8,875 nt of DNA from Bacillota bacterium (lineage in GTDB: Bacteria; Bacillota; Clostridia; Tissierellales; Sedimentibacteraceae): NCBI GenBank assembly GCA_029239575.1, contig JARBUP010000103.1, positions 1 to 8,875 on the forward strand. The letters run 5' to 3'. Each line of letters opens with the position of its first letter. The stretch's first letter is position 1. Of the stretch, positions 1 through 5,568 are shown in pieces. Position numbers and translations under genes: made by a program. The notes below the pieces were generated by a model that did no database searches, had not been told where the DNA came from, and worked only from the letters and a program-made list of their open reading frames with translations.

Positions 1-171
1 TTCATACTCATTAAGTACGTAAGAAACAGCGTTTAATGAACCAATAGATGTTCCAACAACATAATCATATTTAATTTCCAACTCATTAAGAGCTTTTTGT
101 ACACCTATTTCATAAGAGCCTTTAGCTCCTCCACCTTCTAACACTATACCAATTTTCTTTTTGTTTCTCAT
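1..171 (-). CDS. Patatin-like phospholipase, N-terminal 57 residues (runs off the left edge)
   Basis: The visible N-terminus carries both signatures of the patatin/RssA-type serine acyl hydrolase family. These are a glycine-rich oxyanion-hole loop, EGGGAKGSYEIGV (residues 12-24), and the nucleophile elbow GTSIG (residues 40-44), with Ser42 the predicted catalytic serine. The second member of the Ser-Asp dyad would lie beyond the window. Family members hydrolyse acyl esters of phospholipids or other lipids. There is no signal peptide or membrane segment in what can be seen, so a cytoplasmic or peripheral location is likely. The ATG at 169-171 is preceded by AGGAG four bases upstream, and the gene starts 23 nt after the LysM gene, so co-transcription is likely. 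Family assignment is firm; the substrate is unknown. The frame is open to base 1, so the gene is cut by the window rather than visibly broken. Confidence 0.9.
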   Translation of the reverse strand, partial: MRNKKKIGIVLEGGGAKGSYEIGVQKALNELEIKYDYVVGTSIGSLNAVSYVLNEYE

Positions 172-194
172 TTTGCTCCTTTTAAAAAAACTTT

Positions 195-902
195 TTATCC
201 ATTGGTTTCTCTGTTTGGAATACAAATTACAGTACCAATAATCATAAAATTAGCTGGTCTTAAATATGGATTAGCTAATAATAATTCTGAAATTGGCATA
301 CTAAATTGCAAAGCAACTGTGGATAAACTGTCATTTGCCTTTATAACATATTCTATACTGCCTTCTTCACATGGTTGAAAATTATATGGTGGTATACAAA
401 TTTCATTGCCAGGAACTAAAATATTTGGATTAAACCCTGGGTTTGAAGCTAACAATTCATTAACACTTAAGTTATAGTTAATAAGTATATCACTTAATCT
501 TGTGCTTTCTTGAATAGTTACAAGTGTTCCAAATGGGCACTCATCTCTAACATTAGGTATACATATTTCTTGACCAACTTTTAAATCATATGGATTTGCA
601 TCAGGATTTGATTCTAATAAAGCATTAAGAGAAACTCTGTTTCTTAAAGCTATCATATAAAAGCTATCCCCTTCTTTAACAACATACAATGCACCATTAA
701 CACATGGAGGAGTAACAGGTACTCTTGGCACGCATAAAACCATACCTTCAGTTAAAGTTCTAAGCCTTAATGTAGGATTTAAATCAATTAAACCGGACAA
801 ATTGATTCCAAACCTAAATGCTATAGAATTTAATGTATCACCTATCTGAACAGTATATGGCATGGTGGACGGACTTGGACATACTTGATTATTCAACATC
901 AT
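195..902 (-). CDS. Four-LysM protein, cysteine-bracketed, without signal peptide
   Basis: A 235-residue protein made almost only of LysM modules, which bind N-acetylglucosamine-containing glycans such as peptidoglycan. Modules lie at about 16-59, 73-116, 127-171 and 185-229. Modules 1, 2 and 4 begin with a Y-T/V-V/I segment and have an N-P pair in the middle; all four end in C-I/V-P. Module 3 is divergent, with ES replacing the usual GD turn, and module 4 has ND. Eight cysteines (8, 57, 67, 114, 122, 169, 178, 227) bracket each module. There is no signal peptide, membrane segment or catalytic domain. Two consecutive ATG codons (897-902) follow the SD GAGGTGAT, and either could start. LysM proteins lacking a secretion signal in spore formers are often made in the mother cell and placed on the spore, as with SafA; that role here is inference. 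The patatin gene follows after 23 nt. Confidence 0.9.
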   Translation of the reverse strand: MMLNNQVCPSPSTMPYTVQIGDTLNSIAFRFGINLSGLIDLNPTLRLRTLTEGMVLCVPRVPVTPPCVNGALYVVKEGDSFYMIALRNRVSLNALLESNPDANPYDLKVGQEICIPNVRDECPFGTLVTIQESTRLSDILINYNLSVNELLASNPGFNPNILVPGNEICIPPYNFQPCEEGSIEYVIKANDSLSTVALQFSMPISELLLANPYLRPANFMIIGTVICIPNRETNG

Positions 903-908
903 AATATA

Positions 909-916
909 ATCACCTC
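909..916 (-). promoter_or_regulatory. Shine-Dalgarno of the LysM gene
   Basis: GAGGTGAT on the minus strand lies six bases before the first of two tandem ATG codons. Almost the same signal precedes the cysteine-rich peptide at 2944, the other candidate sporulation gene here. No convincing sigma-A promoter is visible in the 79-nt gap to rnhA, so read-through from serA-rnhA or a sporulation sigma factor must supply transcription. Confidence 0.7.
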
Positions 917-941
917 ATAAAAATATTTGTTATTTTATATT

Positions 942-959
942 ATTCATAAGGTGATGAAT
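942..959. repeat. Small inverted repeat upstream of the LysM gene
   Basis: ATTCAT and ATGAAT form a 6-bp perfect inverted repeat around a 6-nt centre, about 40 nt upstream of the LysM start. It lacks a T run on either strand and is AT-rich, so it is not a terminator. It could be an operator half-site pair or chance. Next to it (963-978) is an 8-base unit, TACTATAT, repeated twice in tandem. Confidence 0.3.
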
Positions 960-981
960 GTTTACTATATTACTATATTAT

Positions 982-1422
982 TTAATTTTTAAAATTATCC
1001 CTTTCCCTCACAGCTATTTTGTCACAGCGTTCATTATACTCATGCCCATTATGACCTAAAATATGTACATATGTTACTTTATGATTTTCCATAGCTTTTA
1101 AAAGTCTCTGCCATAATTCTTTATTTAAAACTGGTTTACCATCTGACTTTTTCCATCCCTTTTTTTGCCATGAATCAATCCAATGCTTATTAAATGCATC
1201 TACAATATATTTCGAATCTGTAGTAACAGTTACATCACAAGTTTCCTTTAAAGCTTCTAAACCTATTATAACTCCCATAAGTTCCATTTGATTATTTGTA
1301 GTATTTAAATTGCCACCGCTTAATTCAAGTTCTTTTCCATTATATTCTAATATAACTCCATATCCGCCAGGTCCAGGATTGCCACTACAAGCACCATCAG
1401 AATATATATTAACTTTTTTCAT
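982..1422 (-). CDS. rnhA: Ribonuclease HI
   Basis: A 146-residue type 1 RNase H, which cuts the RNA strand of RNA-DNA hybrids (R-loops, primers) with two metal ions. The catalytic set is complete and falls on nearly the same numbering as the E. coli enzyme: Asp9 in YSDGACSGNPGPGG, Glu47, Asp69 in TTDSKYI, His124 in GHNGHEYNERCD, and Asp134. The basic handle region is present (SWQKKGWKKSDGKPVLNKE, about 84-102), so this is the substrate-gripping bacterial form, not the handle-less archaeal or retroviral kind. Length is normal for the family. The ATG follows AAAAGGGG with 5-nt spacing and lies 11 nt after the phosphoglycerate dehydrogenase stop, so the two share a transcript. Its SD overlaps the end of that upstream gene and is complementary to the small RNA at 5459-5568. 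No terminator is seen after the stop. Confidence 0.95.
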   Translation of the reverse strand: MKKVNIYSDGACSGNPGPGGYGVILEYNGKELELSGGNLNTTNNQMELMGVIIGLEALKETCDVTVTTDSKYIVDAFNKHWIDSWQKKGWKKSDGKPVLNKELWQRLLKAMENHKVTYVHILGHNGHEYNERCDKIAVRERDNFKN

Positions 1423-1433
1423 AAATACCCCTT

Positions 1434-2597
1434 TTATTTTATGAGCATTACTCTTAAAATTCCTGGATTTATTTCCATTTCTTTTAGTTGCTCTTCTTCT
1501 ATATCTCCACGAACGTCAATTATATTACAAGCATATTTATCGTTACTTTTATTAACCATTCCCATAATATTTAAATTATATTTCGCTAATACTGATGTAA
1601 TTACATTAATCATATTAGGAATGTTTTTATTTAAAACAACTACTCTTTTAGTATCATGTTGCCTATCCATAGAACATTCAGGAAAATTAACTGAATTGTG
1701 AATATTTCCTTTTTCCAAAAATTCTGTAAGTTGAGTTACAGCCATTTCAGCACAGTTGTTTTCTGCTTCTGGAGTTGATCCTCCTAAATGAGGAATACAG
1801 TCAACGTTTTTAGTTTTAATCAATCTTTCGTTTGGAAGGTCAGTTACATGGTGTGCTACTTTTCCACTTTCTAAGGCTTCTATTAAATCATCTTCATTAA
1901 TTAATCCTGCTCTTGCAAAATTTAATATGTGAACTCCATTTTTCATCATATCAATATTGTCTGAATTAATATAATTTTTTGTTTCATTATTATATGGAAC
2001 ATGTAATGAAATATAATCACTTTTTCTAAATAATTCATTTACATCATCAGTATATTGAACATCCCATGAAAGTCCTAATGCATTTTTTACAGAAATATAT
2101 GGGTCATAACCTATAACGTCCATACCAAGTTTAATACCTAAATTAGCAACAAGATGTCCAACATTTCCAAGACCAATAACACCAAGGGTTTTCCCTTTTA
2201 ATTCAGGACCTACGAATTGAGATTTTCCTTTTTCTACTTCATTAACTACATCTGATTCAATACTCTTTGTCCAATCTATGCTATCAACAACTTTTCTTGA
2301 ACTCATAACTAATGCCATAAATGTAAGTTCACATACTGCATTTGAATTTCCACCTGGTGAATTAAAAACAACAATTCCTTCTTCAGCACATCTTTCAACT
2401 GGTATATTGTTTGTACCTATTCCAGATCTTGCAATAGCTTTTAATTGTTTTGAAAACTGCATATCATGAATATCCATGCTTCGCATTACTATTCCATCAG
2501 CTTCAGCTGTTTCTTTATATATTAGTTCATATTTTTCATTGGAAAATAAATTTAAACTTTCCTTAGGTATTTGATTGAATAACGCTACTTTGTACAT
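1434..2597 (-). CDS. serA: D-3-phosphoglycerate dehydrogenase, short form with ACT domain
   Basis: A 387-residue D-isomer 2-hydroxyacid dehydrogenase. It would oxidise 3-phosphoglycerate to 3-phosphohydroxypyruvate with NAD, the first step of serine synthesis. Visible elements are the substrate loop RSGIGTNNIP (57-66), SPGGNSNAVCE (80-90), the NAD fold GVIGLGNVG (139-147) with an acidic residue after the second strand (YDP, 164-166), catalytic Arg229 in NFARAG, and His270 in PHLGGSTPEAE. The usual DVFxxEP loop is replaced by a compact TDLPNE (252-257), as I recall from other short clostridial and Bacteroides-type enzymes. A C-terminal ACT-like domain (about 318-387) suggests allosteric control, perhaps by serine. 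The frame runs 60 nt further upstream, but that part overlaps the promoter; the ATG at 2595-2597 has AGGAGG five bases before it. Family is firm, substrate very likely. Confidence 0.88.
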   Translation of the reverse strand: MYKVALFNQIPKESLNLFSNEKYELIYKETAEADGIVMRSMDIHDMQFSKQLKAIARSGIGTNNIPVERCAEEGIVVFNSPGGNSNAVCELTFMALVMSSRKVVDSIDWTKSIESDVVNEVEKGKSQFVGPELKGKTLGVIGLGNVGHLVANLGIKLGMDVIGYDPYISVKNALGLSWDVQYTDDVNELFRKSDYISLHVPYNNETKNYINSDNIDMMKNGVHILNFARAGLINEDDLIEALESGKVAHHVTDLPNERLIKTKNVDCIPHLGGSTPEAENNCAEMAVTQLTEFLEKGNIHNSVNFPECSMDRQHDTKRVVVLNKNIPNMINVITSVLAKYNLNIMGMVNKSNDKYACNIIDVRGDIEEEQLKEMEINPGILRVMLIK

Positions 2598-2602
2598 ATT
2601 GT

Positions 2603-2608
2603 CCTCCT
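2603..2608 (-). promoter_or_regulatory. Shine-Dalgarno that fixes the serA start
   Basis: A perfect AGGAGG with five bases to the ATG at 2595-2597. It decides the start against an in-frame ATG at 2655-2657, which has no SD, would add 20 hydrophobic residues foreign to the family, and lies inside the -35 box of the promoter. Confidence 0.85.
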
Positions 2609-2628
2609 GATTTTTGATTATAGAACTT

Positions 2629-2657
2629 AGTATACAACTGATAAAGTATAAAATCAA
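2629..2657 (-). promoter_or_regulatory. Sigma-A type promoter for serA-rnhA
   Basis: On the minus strand TTGATT (2652-2657) and TATACT (2629-2634) are separated by exactly 17 bases. The -35 box matches TTGACA at 4 of 6 positions and the -10 box matches TATAAT at 5 of 6. Transcription would begin near 2622, leaving a leader of about 25 nt that holds the SD. It sits directly downstream of the terminator at 2722-2757, as expected for the start of a new unit. Confidence 0.7.
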
Positions 2658-2721
2658 GTTTAAATTTGTTTTTATTTTAAAATCATATGTATCTTAAACA
2701 AAAGCAATTATTTTTATTTAT

Positions 2722-2757
2722 AAAAAAACGATCAAATGCATTTTGCATTTGACCGTT
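2722..2757 (-). terminator. Intrinsic terminator after the cysteine-rich peptide gene
   Basis: On the minus strand a 14-bp stem (AACGGTCAAATGCA with its complement, one G-U pair) closes a 3-nt A loop and is followed by seven T. It starts 22 nt after the stop of the small gene at 2780. There is no T run on the plus strand, so it acts in one direction. It ends the desulfurase-thiI-small peptide unit and insulates the serA promoter. Confidence 0.92.
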
Positions 2758-2779
2758 GCTAAGTACAATTAATTTTTAA

Positions 2780-2944
2780 CTATCTGCTGCTGCAACATCC
2801 TCTTCTTCCAAAAATGCCTCCGAATCCATCACCACAGAAACAGAAGAATAAAATTATTAGGATAATCCATATCCACCAATTATTATCGCAACCACAGTCA
2901 TCATCAAACACTCCGCAGTTTGCAGCTCTTATTTCATCTGACAT
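2780..2944 (-). CDS. 54-residue cysteine-rich single-pass membrane peptide
   Basis: A short open frame with a full set of signals: ATG at 2942-2944, SD GAGGTGAT three bases upstream, TAG at 2780-2782, and a strong terminator 22 nt downstream. The product begins MSDEIRAANCG, has an acidic stretch with CGC (residues 14-20), a hydrophobic tryptophan/isoleucine-rich segment (WWIWIILIILFF, 23-34) ending in CFC, and a basic, cysteine-containing tail (RRGCCSSR). Seven of 54 residues are cysteine (10, 17, 19, 35, 37, 50, 51). The charge distribution predicts one membrane pass with the C-terminus inside. I do not recognise a named family. Tiny cysteine-rich membrane peptides are frequent in spore formers and are often made late in sporulation, but a role here is inference. 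It could instead belong to the upstream sulfur-transfer operon, since thiI ends 65 nt before it with no terminator between. Confidence 0.8.
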   Translation of the reverse strand: MSDEIRAANCGVFDDDCGCDNNWWIWIILIILFFCFCGDGFGGIFGRRGCCSSR

Positions 2945-2966
2945 ATTATCACCTCACTTAATAATA

Positions 2967-2993
2967 TATAATATGTCAAATGAAAATTTGTGT
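2967..2993 (-). promoter_or_regulatory. Possible mother-cell (sigma-K-like) promoter for the cysteine-rich peptide
   Basis: On the minus strand CATATTATA (2967-2975) fits the CATANNNTA form described for the -10 region of Bacillus sigma-K promoters, and an AC pair (2992-2993) lies 16 bases upstream, where the short -35 element is expected. The predicted start near 2960 gives a leader of about 16 nt holding the SD. The elements are short and the region is AT-rich, so chance is a real possibility. The nearby TTGACA (2974-2979) has no -10 partner at a proper distance. Confidence 0.35.
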
Positions 2994-3009
2994 GATTGAT
3001 TTATAAAAT

Positions 3010-4170
3010 TTATAAAATCTCTAATGTAGAATAAACTTTTTCAATTAACTCATCGATATCTAAATTGCCTTCAGATTTTAGAATTGATTCAAGTTTAGGT
3101 TTTATTAAAGGATGATTTGGTGCAAAAACAGAACAGCAATCATCAAATGGTTCAATAGAAGTATCATATGTTCCTATTTTTCTTGCTATTTCCATTATTT
3201 CAGTTTTATCCATACCTATAACTGGTTTTAAAATAGGCATATCTATAGAGTTTTCAATTACAACCATTGATTTCATTGTTTGACTTGCTACTTGCCCTAG
3301 TGACTCACCTGTTATGAGCATCTCTATACCTTGTTCATTAGCTAATTTTTCTGCTAATCGCATCATAAAACGTCTTGCTAAAATAGTTGTTTCTTCTTCT
3401 TTGCAATGTTGTTTTATAGCTTTATGAATTTCAAGAATATTTATTGCGTATAATTTAAATTTACCACAATAATCTTCTAAAATTTCTTTTAAGTGTTTAA
3501 CTTTTTCATTTGCTCTTTCGCTTGTAAATGGATATGTATGAAAATATAAAGCGTCTATTTCAACTCCACGTCTTGCAATCATATATCCTGCAACTGGGCT
3601 GTCTATACCACCCGATAGCAGCAATAGCGCTCTTCCACTAGTTCCTAAAGGAAGACCTCCGGCGCCTTTTATTCTTTCTGATGAAATATAACAACTAACT
3701 TTAATATCAACTTCTACTTCCACATCAGGATTATGAATATCAACTGTTACTTCTTTAAATTCGTTTAAAATTTTCTCCCCAAGCAAAGCACTTAATTCCA
3801 TGGATCTTATTGGGAATTTTTTGTCCCCTCTTTTAGTTTTAATTTTAAAAGTTTTTATATTTTGCTTTTGTAATAAATATTTAAATAATTCCATTACTTT
3901 TTCTATGATTATTTCTTCATTTTTTTCAATTTTAATAGAAGGTATTAAAGTTACAATTCCAAAAACTTTTTTAGTTTTTTCTATTATATTTTCCATATCT
4001 TCTTCATGCATAGTTTCAATATATACTTTTCCTAATTCTTTATAAACTTTTACATCTTTAAATTCTTTTAATGCAAATCTTATTTTTTCTATTAATTTAC
4101 TTTCAAATGTACCTCTGTTTTTTCCTTTTAAAAATATTTCTCCAAAACTTACTGCAACTATATTATACAT
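3010..4170 (-). CDS. thiI: tRNA 4-thiouridine synthase ThiI, without rhodanese domain
   Basis: A 386-residue enzyme that adenylates uridine 8 of tRNA and replaces its oxygen with sulfur. The layout is an N-terminal ferredoxin-like part (about 1-55), a THUMP RNA-binding domain (about 60-165), and an ATP pyrophosphatase domain with the P-loop SGGIDSP (186-192). The DDCC motif at 343-346, followed by SVFAPNHP, holds the cysteine equivalent to the conserved catalytic one (Cys344 of E. coli). The protein ends soon after, so the C-terminal rhodanese domain of the E. coli protein is absent. In B. subtilis the same short ThiI takes sulfur directly from a dedicated desulfurase encoded next to it (NifZ), and here too a desulfurase gene lies 27 nt upstream. 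A role in thiazole synthesis is less likely without the rhodanese part. The start ATG has AAAGG seven bases upstream. Confidence 0.95.
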   Translation of the reverse strand: MYNIVAVSFGEIFLKGKNRGTFESKLIEKIRFALKEFKDVKVYKELGKVYIETMHEEDMENIIEKTKKVFGIVTLIPSIKIEKNEEIIIEKVMELFKYLLQKQNIKTFKIKTKRGDKKFPIRSMELSALLGEKILNEFKEVTVDIHNPDVEVEVDIKVSCYISSERIKGAGGLPLGTSGRALLLLSGGIDSPVAGYMIARRGVEIDALYFHTYPFTSERANEKVKHLKEILEDYCGKFKLYAINILEIHKAIKQHCKEEETTILARRFMMRLAEKLANEQGIEMLITGESLGQVASQTMKSMVVIENSIDMPILKPVIGMDKTEIMEIARKIGTYDTSIEPFDDCCSVFAPNHPLIKPKLESILKSEGNLDIDELIEKVYSTLEIL

Positions 4171-4197
4171 ATATTTTCCTTTCGTGTTTTAATTAAA

Positions 4198-5352
4198 TTA
4201 CATTTTCATTATGTTTCTTATTTCTTCTACTGATTTTTTTATACTTTTTACAACATATTCTATTTCATCAAATGAATTAAAATATCCAAGACTGATTCTT
4301 ATAGTTCCATCTAAATAATCAGGATTTAAATTAATAGCACTTAAAATTCTGTTGTCTGTTTTAGCTTTTGATGAACATGCAGAGCCTGTTGATACATATA
4401 TTCCTAAATTTTCTAAATAATGAACTAATACTTCTCCTCGTATATTTTTAAATGATACATTTAATATATGGGGAGCCCCATCTATTTCATTTAAACATGA
4501 ATTTATTTTTATATTTTCTATTTCATCAATAAGTCGTTTTGCATACTCTTGTTTTAAATCATATAACTTCTTTTGTTCTTCTTCAAAATTTTCATAAACT
4601 AATTCACATGCTTTTCCAAAACCTACTATGTTAGGTGTATTCTCAGTACCTGGGCGTACACCTTTTTCTTGATTACCACCAAATATACTTGGGGTTAATT
4701 TAGTATTATGACGTATATATAATCCCCCAACTCCTTTTGGTCCATGAATTTTATGGCTTGAAAAAGAAATTGTATCAACCATAGTTTTATTTACATCTAT
4801 TTTTATTTTACCATAAGCTTGTATTGCATCGACATGTATTTTTGTTTTTTTATTTTTGCTTTTTACTAATTCAACCACTTTATTTATATCTTGTATTGTT
4901 CCTATTTCATTGTTAACAAGCATGATGGATACTAAAGATGTATTTTCATCTACAAAACTTAAAAGTTCATCTAAATTGATTTTACCTTGTTCATCCGTAT
5001 TTAAATATTTTACATTAACTTTTTTCTCAAAGTATTTAAATATATTATAAACAGAAGGATGTTCTATTTTAGTAGTAATAATATTATTATTATCATTTAA
5101 ATTACCTAAAAGACCGTAAATGGCAATATTGTTACTTTCGGTACCACCTGCAGTAAAATAAATTTCTTCTTGCTTTGCATTTAAAATCTTAGCAACGGAT
5201 TTTCTTGCTTGGGTGATCTTTTTCTCTATTTCAAGGCCCTTACGATGAATCGAAGAAGGATTGCCATAATAGTTTTCATTAATATCTATGATTTCGTTTA
5301 ATACTTCTTTTCTTACTTTTGTTGTGGAGCTATTGTCTAAATAAATTTCCAT
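4198..5352 (-). CDS. Cysteine desulfurase (NifS/IscS family), partner of ThiI
   Basis: A 384-residue class V fold, PLP-dependent enzyme that converts cysteine to alanine and carries the sulfur as a persulfide. Visible are the N-terminal LDNSSTT (5-11), AGGTESNN (68-75), His98 in the EHPS motif that stacks on the cofactor, Asp175 in HVDAIQ, the cofactor lysine Lys201 in SSHKIHGPKGVG, RPGTENTP (233-240), and catalytic Cys326 in STGSACSSK on a long mobile loop (group I type). It is 27 nt upstream of thiI, the arrangement of B. subtilis nifZ-thiI, so tRNA thiolation is the likely main job; Fe-S cluster assembly is possible too, since no isc or suf scaffold gene is nearby. The start has AGAGG six bases upstream. 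I see no convincing promoter in the AT-rich leader. Symbols iscS, nifS and nifZ are all used for such genes, so none is given. Confidence 0.95.
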   Translation of the reverse strand: MEIYLDNSSTTKVRKEVLNEIIDINENYYGNPSSIHRKGLEIEKKITQARKSVAKILNAKQEEIYFTAGGTESNNIAIYGLLGNLNDNNNIITTKIEHPSVYNIFKYFEKKVNVKYLNTDEQGKINLDELLSFVDENTSLVSIMLVNNEIGTIQDINKVVELVKSKNKKTKIHVDAIQAYGKIKIDVNKTMVDTISFSSHKIHGPKGVGGLYIRHNTKLTPSIFGGNQEKGVRPGTENTPNIVGFGKACELVYENFEEEQKKLYDLKQEYAKRLIDEIENIKINSCLNEIDGAPHILNVSFKNIRGEVLVHYLENLGIYVSTGSACSSKAKTDNRILSAINLNPDYLDGTIRISLGYFNSFDEIEYVVKSIKKSVEEIRNIMKM

Positions 5353-5422
5353 GGATAACCTCTTAATAAAAATTTTAATAAAAAATTTTTTTACATATAT
5401 TAATTTTTTTTATAAAAAACAC

Positions 5423-5451
5423 TTGCAAAAAAAGTCTAAATTTGTTATAAT
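5423..5451 (+). promoter_or_regulatory. Strong sigma-A promoter for a plus-strand small RNA
   Basis: TTGCAA (5423-5428), a 17-base spacer and a perfect TATAAT (5446-5451). It is the only convincing plus-strand promoter in the window and points away from the desulfurase gene into a region with no plus-strand protein gene. The purine G5459, eight bases after the -10 box, is the natural start and is also the first base of the hairpin that follows. Confidence 0.8.
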
Positions 5452-5491
5452 GAAACTCGGTTATCCCCCCCGATAACCAAAATATATTCCC

Positions 5492-5568
5492 AATACCCCT
5501 TTTATGCATATTAATGCTTCACACTAATGGCCCCGAGGCCATTTTTGTGTTTTAAGGGGTATTTTTTT
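5492..5568 (+). terminator. Second (outer) terminator stem enclosing the first
   Basis: AATACCCCTT (5492-5501) and AAGGGGTATT (5554-5563) form a perfect 10-bp stem that encloses the inner hairpin and is followed by T at 5562-5568. Transcripts reaching this point would have their C-rich linker locked in the stem. The right arm overlaps the stop and last codons of the aminotransferase gene on the other strand. Confidence 0.55.
5526..5546 (+). terminator. First (inner) intrinsic terminator of the small RNA
   Basis: AATGGCC (5526-5532) pairs with GGCCATT (5537-5543) around a CCGA loop and runs into five T (5542-5546). ACAC (5521-5524) can further pair with GTGT (5547-5550). Ending here gives an RNA of about 88 nt with its ACCCCTTTT linker unpaired. 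The mirror strand has no T run, so this does not terminate the aminotransferase transcript. Confidence 0.65.

Larger units (their letters stand above)
5459..5568 (+). ncRNA. Candidate C-rich trans-acting small RNA, about 90-110 nt
   Basis: Between a perfect promoter and two terminators lies a plus-strand unit without a usable open frame. Predicted elements in order are: a 5' hairpin (GGTTATC 5459-5465 with GATAACC 5472-5478) whose loop is six C; an unpaired linker with TTCCC and ACCCCTTTT (5488-5503); a weak GCAT/ATGC hairpin (5506-5517); and a GC-rich terminator hairpin (5526-5543) with a C-containing loop. Repeated exposed C runs are the hallmark of Firmicute small RNAs such as RsaE/RoxS that bind the G-rich SD sequences of mRNAs. 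From memory the ACCCCTTT motif resembles RsaE, but I do not claim homology. The RNA diverges from the desulfurase gene and its long form overlaps the last codons of the aminotransferase gene in antisense. It could also serve only as a convergent terminator region, but the promoter argues against that. Confidence 0.6.

Noticed and set aside
958..1059. A 33-residue hydrophobic plus-strand frame preceded by AAGGTGATGA
   Set aside because: It has a fair SD, but it lies mostly antisense to the 3' end of rnhA, has no promoter, and the SD-like piece is part of the small inverted repeat at 942-959. Too little to call a toxin-like peptide.
2974..2979. TTGACA as the -35 box for the cysteine-rich peptide gene
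   Set aside because: Seventeen bases downstream lies the SD itself, with no -10-like hexamer, so a sigma-A promoter here does not work.
2814..2999. A 61-residue plus-strand open frame across the cysteine-rich peptide gene
   Set aside because: It has no SD, and it is antisense to the minus-strand frame at 2780-2944, which has SD, stop and terminator in place. Its composition looks like reverse-strand noise.
5405..5439. A minus-strand promoter for the desulfurase-thiI unit using TTAGAC and TATAAA
   Set aside because: The spacing is 19 bases and the region is almost all A and T; the palindromic TTGCAA also lacks a -10 partner at 16-18 bases. Not better than chance.
5353..5551. A minus-strand riboswitch or leader for the desulfurase gene
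   Set aside because: The stems also exist on the minus strand, but there is no T run in that direction, no known riboswitch core was recognised, and the promoter and terminators all read on the plus strand.
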